Assembly (NCBI RefSeq): GCF_000349845.1
Contig: NC_020829.1
Location: 5,091,001-5,155,000 of the forward strand
Length of the DNA stretch: 64,000 nt
Reading direction: 5' to 3'
DNA from: Pseudomonas sp. ATCC 13867
GTDB lineage: Bacteria; Pseudomonadota; Gammaproteobacteria; Pseudomonadales; Pseudomonadaceae
Shown here: piece by piece, positions 21,241-31,806 of the stretch
How positions within the stretch are numbered: the stretch's first letter is position 1
Layout of the letters: each line of letters starts with the position of its first letter
Position numbers and translations under genes: made by a program
The notes under the pieces: generated by a model
Database searches by the model: none
Seen by the model: only the letters and a program-made list of their open reading frames with translations
Told to the model about the DNA's origin: nothing

Positions 21241-21975
21241 TCACAGCACCTGCCGCAGAAAGCTCTGCGCGCGCGCATCCTTCGGCTGGGCGAAGAACTC
21301 CGCCGGTGCGGCGTCTTCCAGCAGCTTGCCGTGGTCGAAGAACAGCACGCGATCCGCCACTTCACGGGCGAAGCCCATCTCGTGGGTCACGCAGACCATC
21401 GTCATGCCTTCCACGGCCAGGGTCTTCATCACATCCAGCACTTCGCCGACCATTTCCGGGTCGAGCGCCGAGGTGGGTTCGTCGAACAGCATCACCTTCG
21501 GCTCCATGCACAGCGCACGGGCAATCGCCACGCGCTGCTGCTGGCCGCCGGAGAGGCGCGACGGGTATTCGTTGGCCTTCTGACCGATGCCGACCTTCTC
21601 CAGCAACGCCTTGGCCTTGGCCTCGCGCTCGGCCTTGCCGCGCTTGCGCACGACTTTCTGCGCCAGGCACAGGTTCTCCAGCACAGTCATGTGCGGGAAC
21701 AGGTTGAAATGCTGGAACACCATGCCGACTTCGCGGCGGTAGGCGTTGATGTCGGTCTTCGGATTGGCGAGGTCGACGCCGTCGATGCTCACCGAGCCGG
21801 AGTCGAACTCTTCCAGGCCGTTAAGGCAGCGCAGGAAGGTGGACTTGCCCGAGCCGGACGGCCCGATCACCACCACCACTTCGCCCTTGGCCACGCCGGT
21901 GCTGACGTCATCCACCGCGCGCACGACCTGCCCGCGGGTGTCGAAGACCTTGGTCAGGTTACGGACTTCAATCAC
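21241..21975 (-). CDS. Polar amino-acid ABC transporter ATPase
   Basis: 244 residues from a GTG at 21975. That start gives the family-typical opening (M/V)[10 protein letters not shown] and overlaps the permease stop by 8 bases, indicating coupling; longer in-frame forms have no homologous-looking N-terminus. Walker [11 protein letters not shown]-loop [13 protein letters not shown], signature LSGGQQQR, Walker [13 protein letters not shown] and H-loop CVTHEMGFA are those of GlnQ/ArtP-type ATPases. It powers import of a glutamine-, glutamate- or other polar amino-acid-type ligand. Confidence 0.9.
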   Translation of the reverse strand: MIEVRNLTKVFDTRGQVVRAVDDVSTGVAKGEVVVVIGPSGSGKSTFLRCLNGLEEFDSGSVSIDGVDLANPKTDINAYRREVGMVFQHFNLFPHMTVLENLCLAQKVVRKRGKAEREAKAKALLEKVGIGQKANEYPSRLSGGQQQRVAIARALCMEPKVMLFDEPTSALDPEMVGEVLDVMKTLAVEGMTMVCVTHEMGFAREVADRVLFFDHGKLLEDAAPAEFFAQPKDARAQSFLRQVL

Positions 21976-22930
21976 TTTGGCCGAGCCTCCGCTCCAGGCG
22001 CCCCGCAATATGCGACAGCGGCAGGTTGATCACGAGATAGAGCGCGGCAACGCAGAACCAGATCTCGAAGGTGGAGAACGAGGTGGTGATCGCCTCGCGG
22101 CCGCTCTTGGTCAGCTCGGTGATGGCGATCACCGAGACCAGCGAGGTGTCCTTCACCAGGCTGATGAACTGCCCGGCCAGCGGCGGCAGCACGCGCTTGA
22201 AGGCCTGCGGCAGGATCACGTGGCGCATCGACTGCGCGGCGTTCAGGCCCAGGGAGCGCGCGGCTTCGTCCTGGCCACGGGCGATGGATTGCACGCCGGC
22301 GCGGACGATCTCGGCGACGTAGGCGCCGGTGAACAGCGCCAGCGCCGCCACACCAGCGAACTCGCGGGACAGGTTCAGCACGGTGCCGATGAAGAAGTAG
22401 AAGATGAAGATCTGCACCAGTAGCGGCGTGCCGCGCACCAGCTCGACGTAGAGGGTCGAGAGATCATGCAGGGTCGGGTTCTTCGACAGGCGGCAGAGAC
22501 CGGTGAACAGGCCGATGACCAGGCCGAACGCACCGGAGACGAAGGAGATCCACAAGGTGGTCCACAGACCCCAGGCCAGCGGGCCGGCGGCCCAGTGGCG
22601 GGTCGAGCCGACCACATCGCCTTCGGCGACATCGTCGTTCTCGGAGAACTGCAGGCTGTCGGCGGCGACGGTCAGCACCTGCTGCTTGCCGTCCTCGTCC
22701 ACCAGGGTGACGCGGGCGCTGCCGCCCTGGTCCTCGATCTTCTCCACCCGCGAGATGCTCTCCGCGCGCTGCGGCTCTTCGGCCTGGTAGGCGAAGTACT
22801 GCGGGACGCGATTCCAGCGCCACTCGTAGGAAATCAGCGAAGTGGAATACCAGAGGGCCAGGCCGATCAGCAGGATGATCAGCCCGGTCAGCCCGTGCCA
22901 GGGCCAGGTTGCGCGTTTCGTTCTAGCCAC
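21968..22930 (-). CDS. Polar amino-acid ABC transporter permease
   Basis: 320 residues. The C-terminal 200 residues are a HisM/GlnP-type permease with [17 protein letters not shown] and the EAA loop [22 protein letters not shown]. The N-terminal third is unusual: one membrane helix, then about 70 mainly hydrophilic residues (about 40-110) before the transport domain. That insert probably sits in the periplasm and might contact the binding protein. Middle gene of the three-gene importer (PA5074-5076 equivalent). Confidence 0.88.
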   Translation of the reverse strand: MARTKRATWPWHGLTGLIILLIGLALWYSTSLISYEWRWNRVPQYFAYQAEEPQRAESISRVEKIEDQGGSARVTLVDEDGKQQVLTVAADSLQFSENDDVAEGDVVGSTRHWAAGPLAWGLWTTLWISFVSGAFGLVIGLFTGLCRLSKNPTLHDLSTLYVELVRGTPLLVQIFIFYFFIGTVLNLSREFAGVAALALFTGAYVAEIVRAGVQSIARGQDEAARSLGLNAAQSMRHVILPQAFKRVLPPLAGQFISLVKDTSLVSVIAITELTKSGREAITTSFSTFEIWFCVAALYLVINLPLSHIAGRLERRLGQSD

Positions 22931-23002
22931 GAATCTCTACCGTGAAAATGCGAACGCGCAGGCCGGGGCCTGCGCGTCGGGAAAACCTGCGTCGGACGTG
23001 GA

Positions 23003-23800
23003 TTACTCCATGTCCTTGAGCCAGTCGGTGCTCTTGAACCACTTGTCGTGCAGACGATCGTAGGTGCCGTCTTCGTGGATCTGCTTGAGGAAGTTGTTGA
23101 TGAAGTTGATCGAGTCGTAATCACCCTTCTTCAGGCCGAAGGCCAGCGGTTCGTAGGTGAACGGCTGGTCCAGGTACACCAGCTTGCCGGCGCCGAACTT
23201 GCTGACGGCCACGACGTTGTACGGCGAGTCGTAGATGAAGGCGTCGGCCTTGCCGTTGACCACGTCCATGACCGCTTCGGGCTCGTTGTCGAAGCCGTGG
23301 TACTGGGCCTTGGACAGCTGCTTCTTGGCGACGAACTCGCCGGTGGTGCCGATCTTGGAGGTGATGCGGTATTTGGCATCGTTCAGGTCCTTGTAGGACT
23401 TGATGGTGCCTTCGAGCTCCTTGCGGATCAGCAGGGTCTGGCCGACCACGATGAAGGGATCGGAGAAGTTCAGGCGCAGGTTGCGTTCCTGGGTCAGGGT
23501 CATGCCCGAGCCGATCATGTCGAACTTGTCGGTGAGCAGGGCCGGGATGATGCCGTCGTAGGCGGTGGAAACCAGCTCCAGCTTGACGTTCATGGCCTTG
23601 GCCATCGCCTTGAGCAGGTCCACTTCGAAGCCGACGATCTGACCGCGCTTGTTGGTCATCTCGAACGGCATGTAGGTCGGGTCCATGCCCACGCGCAAGG
23701 TGCCGCGCTTGGCCGCTTCATCGATGGCGCCGGCCTGTGCCGAAGCCACGCCCACCAGGGCGCAAACGCCCATGACCAGCGATGCCAGGTACTTTTTCAT
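23003..23800 (-). CDS. Polar amino-acid ABC transporter binding protein
   Basis: 265 residues from the ATG at 23800, chosen because GGGAG lies 7 bases upstream. Sec signal (1-24, ending AQAGA), then a family 3 solute-binding domain: GTLRVGMDPTYMPFEM, GFEVDLLKAMAKAM, DMIGSGMTLTQERN and IGTTGEFVAKK. These segments are typical of GlnH/FliY-like binding proteins, so the ligand is an amino acid or derivative, not further defined. First gene of the importer operon. Confidence 0.9.
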   Translation of the reverse strand: MKKYLASLVMGVCALVGVASAQAGAIDEAAKRGTLRVGMDPTYMPFEMTNKRGQIVGFEVDLLKAMAKAMNVKLELVSTAYDGIIPALLTDKFDMIGSGMTLTQERNLRLNFSDPFIVVGQTLLIRKELEGTIKSYKDLNDAKYRITSKIGTTGEFVAKKQLSKAQYHGFDNEPEAVMDVVNGKADAFIYDSPYNVVAVSKFGAGKLVYLDQPFTYEPLAFGLKKGDYDSINFINNFLKQIHEDGTYDRLHDKWFKSTDWLKDME

Positions 23801-24000
23801 CCCCATACTCCCAAGCAAGTGAAAGGTCTTCTTGTTGTTCCCAGAAATCGAGTCGCACCCGCCTCGCGGCAAGCCAGACGGTATGCCGCGCAGCGGAAGG
23901 GTGCGAAGCCTACCCCATGCGCCGGATATCTCAATCTTTTCTGGATAGCTGGCGCAGGGTACCAGCAGCGCCGCACCGGGAAAACAGGGAAACTCGCCAG

Positions 24001-24030
24001 TCGCCCTCGTCCACGCCGGGACGAGGGCGA
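24001..24030. terminator. Long hairpin after opgH
   Basis: TCGCCCTCGTCC (24001-24012) pairs perfectly with GGACGAGGGCGA (24019-24030) around a 6-base loop, just past the opgH stop at 24038. On the minus strand only a broken T-rich stretch follows, so it may be a weak terminator or a 3'-end stabiliser. Confidence 0.55.
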
Positions 24031-24037
24031 ACAGGCG

Positions 24038-26611
24038 TCAGGACTGCGCGGCAGGCAGCGGCATCGGCGCCTGTTCGGCCACCGGCGCCAGCGGTACGGA
24101 GGGCGCATGGCTGTCGGCCCGCAGCGATTGCTGCCATTGGCCGATCCACGCCTCCTTGTTGCCCTGCCAGAGCGCCAGGTGCAGGCGCGACAGCGCCACC
24201 GGGTCGCTCAGCAGCGCCAGGCGCAGGCCGCCATTCAGTTGCTCGGGGCTGGAGTCCAGCGCCGTCTGCACGCGCTCGGCGCGCATCGCCTCGATGGATC
24301 CGGCCTTGCCATGACGGGCCGTGCCCATTGCGCAGGCCAGGGCGTTGAGCACCGGATCCACGGCGGCACGGACGAAGCCGTCCTTCAGCGCCTGCCAGCG
24401 GTTCTGGTAGGTGTACTCGTCGGTGGCACGCAGCTCGCGCGGGGTGTCGTATTCCTCGGGGATGAGGAACAGCTTCTCGTCGCGCGAGGCCAGGCCCAGC
24501 CTGACCCGGCTGCTGATCACCGAGACCGGGATCGACAGCATCAGGGCGCCGACGATGGGCGACAGCCACCACAGGAAGCGCGGGTTCAGCCAGGCCACCA
24601 GCAGCGCCCAGCACAGGCCCAGCAGGGTCTGCAGGCCGTGGCGACGGATCGCCTCGCTCCACGGGGTGTCGTCGTCGTCGCGTTGCGGCGACTTCCACTG
24701 GGCTTCCCAGCCGAGGAACGCGGCCAGCACGAAGCGGGTGTGGAAGAGCATGCGCACCGGGGCGAGCAGCACCGAGAAGAACATCTCCAGGAGCATGCTC
24801 AGGGTCACCTTGATCACGCCGCCGTAGCCCTTGGCGCCCTTGGCCCAGATCAGCATGACGCTGAGCAGCTTGGGCAGGAACAGCAGGGTCAGGGTGGTGG
24901 AGAACAGGGCGATGGCCTTCTCCGGGTGCCACTGCGGCCAGATCGGGAACAGCTGGCGTGGCTCCAGGAAGTACTGCGGTTCCATCAGCTGGTGCACCGC
25001 CAGCAACGCGGTGGACAGCACCAGGAAGAAGAACCACAGCGGCGCCGACAGGTAGGACATCACGCCGGTGAGGAACACCGCGCGGTGCACCGGGTGCATG
25101 CCCTTGACCAGGAACAGGCGGAAGTTCATCAGGTTGCCGTGGCACCAGCGGCGATCGCGCTTGAGCTCGTCCAGCAGGTTGGGCGGCAATTCCTCGTAGC
25201 TGCCTTCCAGGTCGTAGGCGATCCACACGCCCCAGCCGGCGCGGCGCATCAGCGCGGCTTCGACGAAGTCGTGGGAGAGGATCGCCCCGGCGAAGGAACC
25301 CTTGCCCGGCAGCGGCGCCAGGGCGCAGTGCTCGATGAAGGGTTTCACCCGGATGATCGCGTTGTGGCCCCAGTAGTGGGATTCGCCCAACTGCCAGAAG
25401 TGCAGGCCGGCGGTGAACAGCGGACCGTAGACGCGGGTGGCGAACTGCTGCATGCGCGCGTAGAGGGTGTCCATGCCCGACGCCTTGGGCGCGGTCTGGA
25501 TGATGCCAGCCTCGGGGTTGGCCTCCATCAGGCGCACCAGCTTGGTCAGGCAGTCGCCGCTCATCACGCTGTCGGCGTCCATGACGACCATGTACTTGTA
25601 CTGGCCGCCCCAGCGACGGCAGAAGTCGTCGATGTTGCCGCTCTTGCGCTTCACCCGGCGCCGGCGGCGGCGGTAGAAGATGCGGCCGAAGCCCTTGGCC
25701 TCGTTGCACAGTTCGATCCAGGCCTTTTCCTCGGCCACCGCGATGTCCGGCTGGTTGGTGTCGCTGAGCACGAAGAAGTCGAAGCGGTCCAGCTCGCCGC
25801 TGGCGGCCACCGATTCGTAGGTCGCGCGCAGGCCGGCGAAGACCCGCGGCACGTCCTCGTTGCAGATCGGCATGACGATCGCGGTGCGCGCATCGGCGGC
25901 GATCGGCTCGCTGCCGGCGCTGCTACCGGAGATGCGATAGCGATCACGACCGGTGAGCAGCTCCCAGAAGCCCATCAGGGCAGTCCAGAAGCCGGCGGAA
26001 ACCCAACAGAAGAGGATGGCGAACAGCGTCAGCACGCCGAACTGGATGAGGTAGGGCAGCACCTGTTCCAGGGTCTGCAGCCAGGTCTGGCGATTGATCT
26101 CTTCGAGGTCGACGAAGGCCCAGCCCTGGTAGGGCAGGATGCCTTTCATGTAGTAGGTGGCCACGCTGGTCTGGCCGAGCATGAGCAGGACCAGGATGAA
26201 CCGGCGCAGCGAGCCGACCCGCTGCCAGCGCGCCTTGGGCAGGTCACGGGCGGGCCTGGACGGGTTGCTGCGGCCGGTCAGGCGGCGCCAGCCGCGCATG
26301 ATCGGGTTGGTGCGCCAGGGCTCGGGGATGACCTTGGTACGCTGGATCGGCGGCGCGGCCTTGAGGTAGGTGCGGCCATTATCGTCCATGCCCAGCATCC
26401 GGGCATCGTCCAGCTCCTGGCCGTAGCCGTGGCGCAGGCGCGCGCCGACCGAGGCCAGCGCGACATCTTCGCCCTGGGAATCGCCAGCGAGCTGCTCGTG
26501 CAGCTCGCTGAAGGAACCGGCCCGGGCCAGACGCTCACGCTCCACCGCCGAAAGCGGCAGGTGCGCGAGGTAGTCGGCCACCGGCGCGGTGGTAGCGGTG
26601 GAGTTATTCAT
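24038..26611 (-). CDS. opgH: Glucan biosynthesis glucosyltransferase H
   Basis: 857 residues from the ATG at 26611, which overlaps the opgG stop by 8 bases. N-terminal cytoplasmic region, membrane helices at about 140-230, then a GT2 catalytic domain: [14 protein letters not shown], the [10 protein letters not shown] metal site, [16 protein letters not shown] and the RRWCHGNL (Q/RxxRW-type) motif, followed by several C-terminal helices. OpgH polymerises UDP-glucose into beta-1,2-linked osmoregulated periplasmic glucan and moves it across the inner membrane. Also called mdoH. The Pro/Ala-rich end (about 840-857) is variable. Confidence 0.96.
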   Translation of the reverse strand: MNNSTATTAPVADYLAHLPLSAVERERLARAGSFSELHEQLAGDSQGEDVALASVGARLRHGYGQELDDARMLGMDDNGRTYLKAAPPIQRTKVIPEPWRTNPIMRGWRRLTGRSNPSRPARDLPKARWQRVGSLRRFILVLLMLGQTSVATYYMKGILPYQGWAFVDLEEINRQTWLQTLEQVLPYLIQFGVLTLFAILFCWVSAGFWTALMGFWELLTGRDRYRISGSSAGSEPIAADARTAIVMPICNEDVPRVFAGLRATYESVAASGELDRFDFFVLSDTNQPDIAVAEEKAWIELCNEAKGFGRIFYRRRRRRVKRKSGNIDDFCRRWGGQYKYMVVMDADSVMSGDCLTKLVRLMEANPEAGIIQTAPKASGMDTLYARMQQFATRVYGPLFTAGLHFWQLGESHYWGHNAIIRVKPFIEHCALAPLPGKGSFAGAILSHDFVEAALMRRAGWGVWIAYDLEGSYEELPPNLLDELKRDRRWCHGNLMNFRLFLVKGMHPVHRAVFLTGVMSYLSAPLWFFFLVLSTALLAVHQLMEPQYFLEPRQLFPIWPQWHPEKAIALFSTTLTLLFLPKLLSVMLIWAKGAKGYGGVIKVTLSMLLEMFFSVLLAPVRMLFHTRFVLAAFLGWEAQWKSPQRDDDDTPWSEAIRRHGLQTLLGLCWALLVAWLNPRFLWWLSPIVGALMLSIPVSVISSRVRLGLASRDEKLFLIPEEYDTPRELRATDEYTYQNRWQALKDGFVRAAVDPVLNALACAMGTARHGKAGSIEAMRAERVQTALDSSPEQLNGGLRLALLSDPVALSRLHLALWQGNKEAWIGQWQQSLRADSHAPSVPLAPVAEQAPMPLPAAQS

Positions 26612-28166
26612 CGGCAGGCAGCTGGTAGCTCCAGGTTTCGGAAATGCTCTGGCCGCCATTCACCAGCGCGGCACGCATTTCCGTCGGCTTCTTCGGATCC
26701 TTGACCTTGATCCGCAGGGTCAGACGCCAGCCCTGGGTCACCGGGTTGTAGCGCAGGTTGTTCTCCTTCACCTCGGCGTTGTCATCCGTGCTCACCTGGG
26801 TGCTCACCGGCGCATCGCCGGCCAGCGCGCGCAGGGTCGGGCCGACGAAGTCGACGACCAGGGCGACGCTGCCGTCCGGCTGACGGATCAGGTTCTTCTG
26901 CTTCACGTCACCGACCGAGCGCAGGGTCTGCATGACCCAGGCGTTTTTCGGGTCGTGCAGGGCGTCTTCGTCCTTGGTCCAGCGCATGCGGTAGGCGAAG
27001 TCCAGCGGCTCGCCGTTCTCCGGGCGCTTCTCGGGATTCCAGAAGGCGACGATGTTGTCGTTGGTCTCGTCCGGGGTCGGGATCTCCACCAGCTCGATGG
27101 TGCCCTTGCCCCAATCGCCCTGCGGCTCGACCCAGGCGGACGGACGCAGGTCATAGCGGTCGTCGAGGTCTTCGTAGCGGGAGAATTCGCGGCCACGCTG
27201 CAGCAGACCGAAGCCACGCGGATTCTCGACGCTGTAGGCGCTGACCGACAGGTGTTTCGGGTTGTTCAGCGGGCGCCAGATCCACTCGTCGTTGCCGGCA
27301 TGGATCTGCAGGCCGGTGGAATCGTGCAGTTCGGGACGGAAGTTGTGCTCGCCGGACGGCTGGTTGGAGCCGAACAGGAACATGCTGGTCAGCGGCGCCA
27401 GGCCCAGCTTGGAAACCTTGTCGCGCAGAAATACGCGGGCCTTCACGTCGACCACGGTGTCATTGCCCGGACGGACGATGAAGCGATAGGCGCCGGTGGC
27501 GCGCGGCGAATCCAGCAGGGCGAAGATCACCAGGTGCTTGTCGGCGGGCTTGGGATGCTCGATCCAGAACTCGCGGAAGCGCGGGAACTCCTCGCCGGAC
27601 GGCAGCGCGGTGTCCAGCGCCAGGCCACGGGCGGAGAGCCCCCACCACTGGTCCTTGCCGATGATGCGGAAGTAGCTGGCACCCAGGAAGGTGGCGATCT
27701 CGTCCTGCTTGTCCGGGCTGTTGATCGGATAGAGGATGCGGAAGCCGGCGTAGCCCAGGTCCTTGGTGGCATTGGCGTCGAACTTCAGCGAACCGAAGTC
27801 GAAACGCGAGGGATCGTACTTGATCTCCTTGACGCTGGTGGTGGTGACTTCGTTGATCTTCACCGGCGTGTCGAAATGCATGCCCTGATGGTAGAAGCTG
27901 ATCTTGAAGGGCGTCTTCTCACCAGCCCAGTAAGCCTTCTCGTTGCGGAAGCGGATCTGCTGGTAATCGGCGAATTTCATTTCGCTGAATTCCGATGGCA
28001 GGTTGCTGGTGGGTGCGCTGTACTTTTCGCCCGCCAGCGCCTTGGCCTTCTCGGCCACGTCATCGAGATTGAAAGCCCATGCCTGGCCGATGCTCAACGC
28101 CATGAGGGCGGAGCCGACCAGTACGCGCAGGAAGCTAAGAGGTTGTTGAACGGAACGGAAAATCAC
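26604..28166 (-). CDS. opgG: Periplasmic glucan biosynthesis protein G
   Basis: 520 residues with a signal peptide (about 1-31, ending GQAWA). MdoG domain landmarks: [66 protein letters not shown] and [20 protein letters not shown] [16 protein letters not shown]. It is needed to process or branch the glucan backbone made by OpgH in the periplasm. First gene of the opgGH operon, translationally coupled to opgH. Confidence 0.96.
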   Translation of the reverse strand: MIFRSVQQPLSFLRVLVGSALMALSIGQAWAFNLDDVAEKAKALAGEKYSAPTSNLPSEFSEMKFADYQQIRFRNEKAYWAGEKTPFKISFYHQGMHFDTPVKINEVTTTSVKEIKYDPSRFDFGSLKFDANATKDLGYAGFRILYPINSPDKQDEIATFLGASYFRIIGKDQWWGLSARGLALDTALPSGEEFPRFREFWIEHPKPADKHLVIFALLDSPRATGAYRFIVRPGNDTVVDVKARVFLRDKVSKLGLAPLTSMFLFGSNQPSGEHNFRPELHDSTGLQIHAGNDEWIWRPLNNPKHLSVSAYSVENPRGFGLLQRGREFSRYEDLDDRYDLRPSAWVEPQGDWGKGTIELVEIPTPDETNDNIVAFWNPEKRPENGEPLDFAYRMRWTKDEDALHDPKNAWVMQTLRSVGDVKQKNLIRQPDGSVALVVDFVGPTLRALAGDAPVSTQVSTDDNAEVKENNLRYNPVTQGWRLTLRIKVKDPKKPTEMRAALVNGGQSISETWSYQLPADE

Positions 28167-28204
28167 GAGTCCCCCTCGTCCGTGAACATAAAGCTAATAA
28201 GGCC

Positions 28205-28220
28205 GGCAAAAGCGATGCCA
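28205..28220 (-). promoter_or_regulatory. Possible sigma-54-like promoter upstream of opgG
   Basis: The minus strand reads TGGCATCGCTTTTGCC: GG and GC are 10 bases apart and TTGC is present, but the CG after TGGCA and the last W are not matched. It would start transcription about 28 nt before the opgG ATG. No enhancer site was recognised, so this may be chance. Confidence 0.25.
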
Positions 28221-28367
28221 AAATGCCGACGATTGAGTTCCGACCCCGGTGAGCCTGAATGATTCCCCGTTTTTTTCGACGGGTACTGAAGGCTCCCGGT
28301 GTCCCATTGTTCTAAGTGCATATGCCCTAACCATCATCCCACGGCGTTATGACAAGCTGCCGCGCGT

Positions 28368-28805
28368 TCAAGCCTCCAGAAGAAAGGTCACCGGCCCGTC
28401 ATTGACCAGGTGAACCTGCATGTTGGCGCCGAAACGCCCCGTGGCAACCAGGGAATGACGGGCTCGCGCCTGCTCCACGAGTAGATCGAACAACGCGGCG
28501 CCCCTTTCGGGAGGCGCCGCGCTGGAAAAGCTCGGCCGCAGCCCCTTGCGGGTATCCGCGGCCAGGGTGAACTGCGAAACCAGCAACAGGCCGCCACCGA
28601 CATCGCTCAATGAAAGGTTCATTTTACCTTCATCGTCGCCAAACACTCGATAGTTAAGCAGCTTGTGCAATAAACGGTTCACCGAGTCCTCGCTGTCCTG
28701 CGGCTCGACCCCCACCAGGACCAGCAGGCCGTGATCGATGGCGCCGACTACTTCGCCCTCGACTTCGACACGGGCACCGCGTACCCGCTGGATCAACCCC
28801 TTCAT
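28368..28805 (-). CDS. dtd: D-aminoacyl-tRNA deacylase
   Basis: 145 residues, full length. DTD motifs: N-terminal [15 protein letters not shown], the [17 protein letters not shown] block (SQFTL) and C-terminal [15 protein letters not shown] (the NxGPVT element). It hydrolyses D-amino acids, and glycine from tRNA-Ala, wrongly attached to tRNA. It overlaps the pip stop by 4 bases (ATGA), so pip-dtd is one operon. Its presence a few kilobases from the D-glutamate dgu cluster is notable but also found in PAO1 order. Confidence 0.97.
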   Translation of the reverse strand: MKGLIQRVRGARVEVEGEVVGAIDHGLLVLVGVEPQDSEDSVNRLLHKLLNYRVFGDDEGKMNLSLSDVGGGLLLVSQFTLAADTRKGLRPSFSSAAPPERGAALFDLLVEQARARHSLVATGRFGANMQVHLVNDGPVTFLLEA

Positions 28806-29773
28806 TCAGCCTCCGGCGGGAGGTTCAGCAGACGGCGGCCGATTTCGTTGGTCGCACGCACCAGCGCGTCGGTGATGCCCGGCTCGCTGGCCGCATGACC
28901 GGCGTCGCGAACGATCTGCAGTTCGCTGTTGGGCCAGGCCTTGTGCAGCGCCCAGGCGTTGTCCAGCGGGCAGACCACGTCGTAGCGGCCATGCACGATG
29001 ACACCCGGCAGATGGGCGATCTTGTGCATGTCGCGCAGCAGTTGATCCGTCTCCAGGAAGCCGCCGTTGACGAAGTAGTGGTTCTCGATGCGGGCGATGG
29101 ACAGCGCGCGATGCGGGTCGGAGAAGCGATCGACCACCGCCGGGTTCGGCCGCAGCGTGGCGGTGCGCCCCTCCCAGGTGGACCAGGCGCGGGCGGCGTG
29201 CATCTGGGCGATCTGGTCGGGCCCGGTCAGGCGGCGATGGAAGGCGCTCACCAGGTCGTCCTGCTCGTCCGCCGGGATCGGAGCCAGGTAGTCCTCCCAG
29301 TAATCGGGGAACAGGCGGCTCGCGCCTTCCTGGTAGAACCAGCGGATTTCCTGCGGGCGGCACAGGAAGATGCCGCGCACGATCAGCGCCAGCACGCGCT
29401 CGGGATGGGCCTGGGCATAGGCCAGCGACAGCGTCGAGCCCCAGGAGCCGCCGAACAGCACCCACTTGTCGATGCCCAGGTGCTCGCGGATGCGCTCGAT
29501 GTCCTGCACCAGGTGCCAGGTAGTATTGTTCTCCAGACTCGCGTAAGGCGTGGAGCGGCCGCAGCCGCGCTGGTCGAAGGTGACGATGCGGTACAGGTTG
29601 GGATCGAAGAAGCGTCGCGACATGGCATCGCAACCGGAACCCGGGCCGCCATGAATGAACAACACCGGCAAGCCGTCGGGCGTGCCGCTTTCATCCACAT
29701 AGAGGACGTGCGGCGCTTCGACGGCCAGCTCGTGGCGAGCGTAAGGCTTGATTTCCGGATACAAAGATTGCAT
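28802..29773 (-). CDS. pip: Proline iminopeptidase
   Basis: 323 residues, alpha/beta hydrolase of peptidase family S33. Oxyanion segment [11 protein letters not shown], the FDQRGCGRS motif, nucleophile elbow [13 protein letters not shown], catalytic Asp region [14 protein letters not shown] and His in [10 protein letters not shown]. It removes N-terminal proline from peptides in the cytoplasm. First gene of the pip-dtd operon. Confidence 0.95.
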   Translation of the reverse strand: MQSLYPEIKPYARHELAVEAPHVLYVDESGTPDGLPVLFIHGGPGSGCDAMSRRFFDPNLYRIVTFDQRGCGRSTPYASLENNTTWHLVQDIERIREHLGIDKWVLFGGSWGSTLSLAYAQAHPERVLALIVRGIFLCRPQEIRWFYQEGASRLFPDYWEDYLAPIPADEQDDLVSAFHRRLTGPDQIAQMHAARAWSTWEGRTATLRPNPAVVDRFSDPHRALSIARIENHYFVNGGFLETDQLLRDMHKIAHLPGVIVHGRYDVVCPLDNAWALHKAWPNSELQIVRDAGHAASEPGITDALVRATNEIGRRLLNLPPEAE

Positions 29774-29953
29774 GGCGCGCTCCTGGGTCAGTGCGTACGG
29801 TCGCTCCCGGACCAGTAACCATCCTATGGCCTGTTGGTGACTTGCGGGTAGTCGCGTTGCCGCAGCGCGCGACCCCGTTCAACTCACCAGCCCTCCAAGG
29901 TGTCGGGCATGATACTCGGGCCGGAGAAAAACCCATAAAGGAGTTGGTGCGCC

Positions 29954-30382
29954 ATGCCACGGAAGTTGTTTCTTTCCCTGTTGCTGCTGGGCTTCCTGTT
30001 GACGGGCTGCGGACGGGACGATCCCCGCGCGCAACTCGATGCCGCCGTCAAGCAATTGCAGGACAACCTGGAAGCCAAGCATAGCGGGGCGGTAATGGAA
30101 CAGCTGCATGGCGACTTCCGCGCCAACGGCGAGTTCGACCGCGACTGGGCGCGGCGCACCATGACACTGATGTTCCTGCGCCACCAGCAGATCAAGGTGA
30201 TCGTCCTCTCCAGCGACAGCCAGCTCGACCCGACCTACTCCGGCCGCGGCCAGACCACCGCCCAGGTCGCCCTCACCGGCGCCGAGAATCTGATCCCCGA
30301 CAGCGCCGCGCACTACGCTGTGAAACTGGAATGGTGGCGCGACGGCTCCGAGTGGAAACTGGCGAGGCTCGACTGGCAATGA
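29954..30382 (+). CDS. Small conserved lipoprotein (PA5081-like)
   Basis: 142 residues. Lipoprotein signal with lipobox LLTGC, then a compact domain with ARAQLD-type helix, LEAKHSGAVMEQLHGDF, and a beta-rich half ending LEWWRDGSEWKLARLDWQ, which looks like an NTF2/SnoaL-like cone fold. No function is known. Its stop overlaps the start of the Nudix gene (ATGA, 30379-30382), so the two are coupled. Confidence 0.75.
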   Translation: MPRKLFLSLLLLGFLLTGCGRDDPRAQLDAAVKQLQDNLEAKHSGAVMEQLHGDFRANGEFDRDWARRTMTLMFLRHQQIKVIVLSSDSQLDPTYSGRGQTTAQVALTGAENLIPDSAAHYAVKLEWWRDGSEWKLARLDWQ

Positions 30383-30855
30383 CTTCCCCCCTGCAACACC
30401 GCATTCGCGCCGCCGGCCTGCTGGTACGCGAGGAACACATCCTGCTGGTGCGCCACGAGGTGGCCGGCGAGGAGTACTGGATCCCGCCGGGCGGCGGTTT
30501 CGAGTCGAACAAGGACGAATCCACCCGCGACACGGTGCGCCGCGAATGCTTCGAGGAAACCGGCCTCGCCGTGGACGTCGGCCCGCTGGTCTATGTCCGC
30601 GAGTTCGCCGAACCGCTGGCCGGGCGCTTCCACATGGAGCTGTTCTACCGCGTGGACGCCTGGGATGGTCGGGTCAGCCTGGACAACCTGCGCGGCCTGG
30701 GCGGCGACGAATTCGATATCCGCGAGGTCGCCTGGGTGCCGCGCCAGGAACTGCCGCGCCTGCCCTCCTACTACCCCGCCGAATTGCTCGACGACGTCTG
30801 GGAACGTCTGGCCGAGGCGCAGCCGGTAATCCGCCACCTCGGCCTGCAACGCTGA
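30379..30855 (+). CDS. Nudix hydrolase
   Basis: 158 residues from the ATG at 30379. The Nudix box is present (GGGFESNKDES then RRECFEETGL); the REx2EExGL catalytic half is perfect, while the first Gly-to-Glu spacing is one residue longer than the standard GX5E. The family hydrolyses nucleoside diphosphates linked to another moiety; the substrate here is unknown. The start sits inside the lipoprotein stop. It is convergent with dguC, 5 bp away. Confidence 0.85.
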   Translation: MTSPLQHRIRAAGLLVREEHILLVRHEVAGEEYWIPPGGGFESNKDESTRDTVRRECFEETGLAVDVGPLVYVREFAEPLAGRFHMELFYRVDAWDGRVSLDNLRGLGGDEFDIREVAWVPRQELPRLPSYYPAELLDDVWERLAEAQPVIRHLGLQR

Positions 30856-30860
30856 CGGCG

Positions 30861-31760
30861 CTACTGCACCGGTTCGCTGGTGGGCTTGGCGATGATCGCC
30901 TGCAGCTCGGCGGTCATCGGAAACTCCAGGTTGAGGTTCTTCGGCGGGATCGGCTGCTCGAACCAGCGCCGATAGATGCCCTTGATCTCGCCCGAGGCGT
31001 ACAGGTCGGCCAGGGTCTGGTTGACCAGGGCAAGGAACTGCGGGTCGTCCTTGCGCACCATGCAGGCGTAGATTTCCCGCGACTGCGGCTCGCCCACCAC
31101 CACCCAATGGTGCGGGTCGCGCGCCTTGGCCTTCTCGCCGTAGAGCAGCGCATCGTCCATGTAGAAGGCCACCGCGCGGCCGGACTGCAGCATGAGGAAG
31201 GCTTCGCCGTGGTCCTTGGCGCTGACCACGTTCATGTCCAGCTTGTGCTCGGCGTTGTAGGCCTTGAGGTAGCGCTCGTTGGTGGTGCCGGCGGTGGTCA
31301 CCACGTTCTTGCCCTTGAGGTCGTCGAAGCCCTGGATGCCGCTGTCCTTGGCGGTCAGCAACTGGCCCTTCACGTAGATGAAGCCGTAGGAGAAGGCGAC
31401 CTGCTTCAGGCGCTCGGCGGTGACGCCGGTGGAGCCGCACTCCAGGTCCACGGTGCCGTTCTGCACCAGCGGGATGCGCGTCTGCGAGGTCACCAGGTTG
31501 TACTTCACCTTCAGGTCCGGCTGGTTCAGCTTCTGCTTCACGCGCTCGACCACCTTGCCGGCCAGCTCCACCGAGTACCCCATCGGCTGGCCGCTGTTGT
31601 CGCCGAGATAGGAGAACGGCACCGAGGCATCGCGATAACCCAGGGTTATCGTGCCGCGATCAGCCACTTTCTTCAGCGTGCCGTCCAGCGCCTCGTTGGC
31701 CTGCGCCAGCGCGCAGACCAGGCTGGACGCCGCCAGCATTCCCAGTGCAAGTCGTTTCAT
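30861..31760 (-). CDS. dguC: D-glutamate uptake binding protein DguC (amino-acid SBP)
   Basis: 299 residues with a Sec signal (1-22, ending LAQANE). Family 3 solute-binding domain: RGTITLGYRDASVPFSYLG, GYSVELAGKVVE, DLECGSTGVTAERLK and the GTTNERYLKAYN loop, as in GltI-like glutamate/aspartate binding proteins. In P. aeruginosa the equivalent (PA5082, dguC) belongs to the D-glutamate/D-glutamine utilisation operon. No permease or ATPase is encoded here, so it must share another importer. A DguR-like palindrome lies in its coding sequence. Confidence 0.88.
   Translation of the reverse strand: MKRLALGMLAASSLVCALAQANEALDGTLKKVADRGTITLGYRDASVPFSYLGDNSGQPMGYSVELAGKVVERVKQKLNQPDLKVKYNLVTSQTRIPLVQNGTVDLECGSTGVTAERLKQVAFSYGFIYVKGQLLTAKDSGIQGFDDLKGKNVVTTAGTTNERYLKAYNAEHKLDMNVVSAKDHGEAFLMLQSGRAVAFYMDDALLYGEKAKARDPHHWVVVGEPQSREIYACMVRKDDPQFLALVNQTLADLYASGEIKGIYRRWFEQPIPPKNLNLEFPMTAELQAIIAKPTSEPVQ
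31635..31649. promoter_or_regulatory. LysR-type palindrome ATAACC-N3-GGTTAT inside dguC
   Basis: ATAACC CAG GGTTAT lies about 110 bp inside the dguC coding region and has the same arms and spacer length as the palindrome between dguA and dguR at 33525-33539. It contains the LysR T-N11-A pattern. Possibly an internal DguR site; function is inferred. Confidence 0.45.
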
Positions 31761-31806
31761 GGATTGCGTGCCTCTCTTGTTGTTGTGAGTCGTATCGAGG
31801 TTCTGT

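Noticed and set aside
23048..26704. Open frame of 1218 codons on the plus strand across the binding-protein gene and opgH
   Set aside because: Antisense to two clearly recognised genes; composition is His/Gln/Arg/Val-biased with no start signal.
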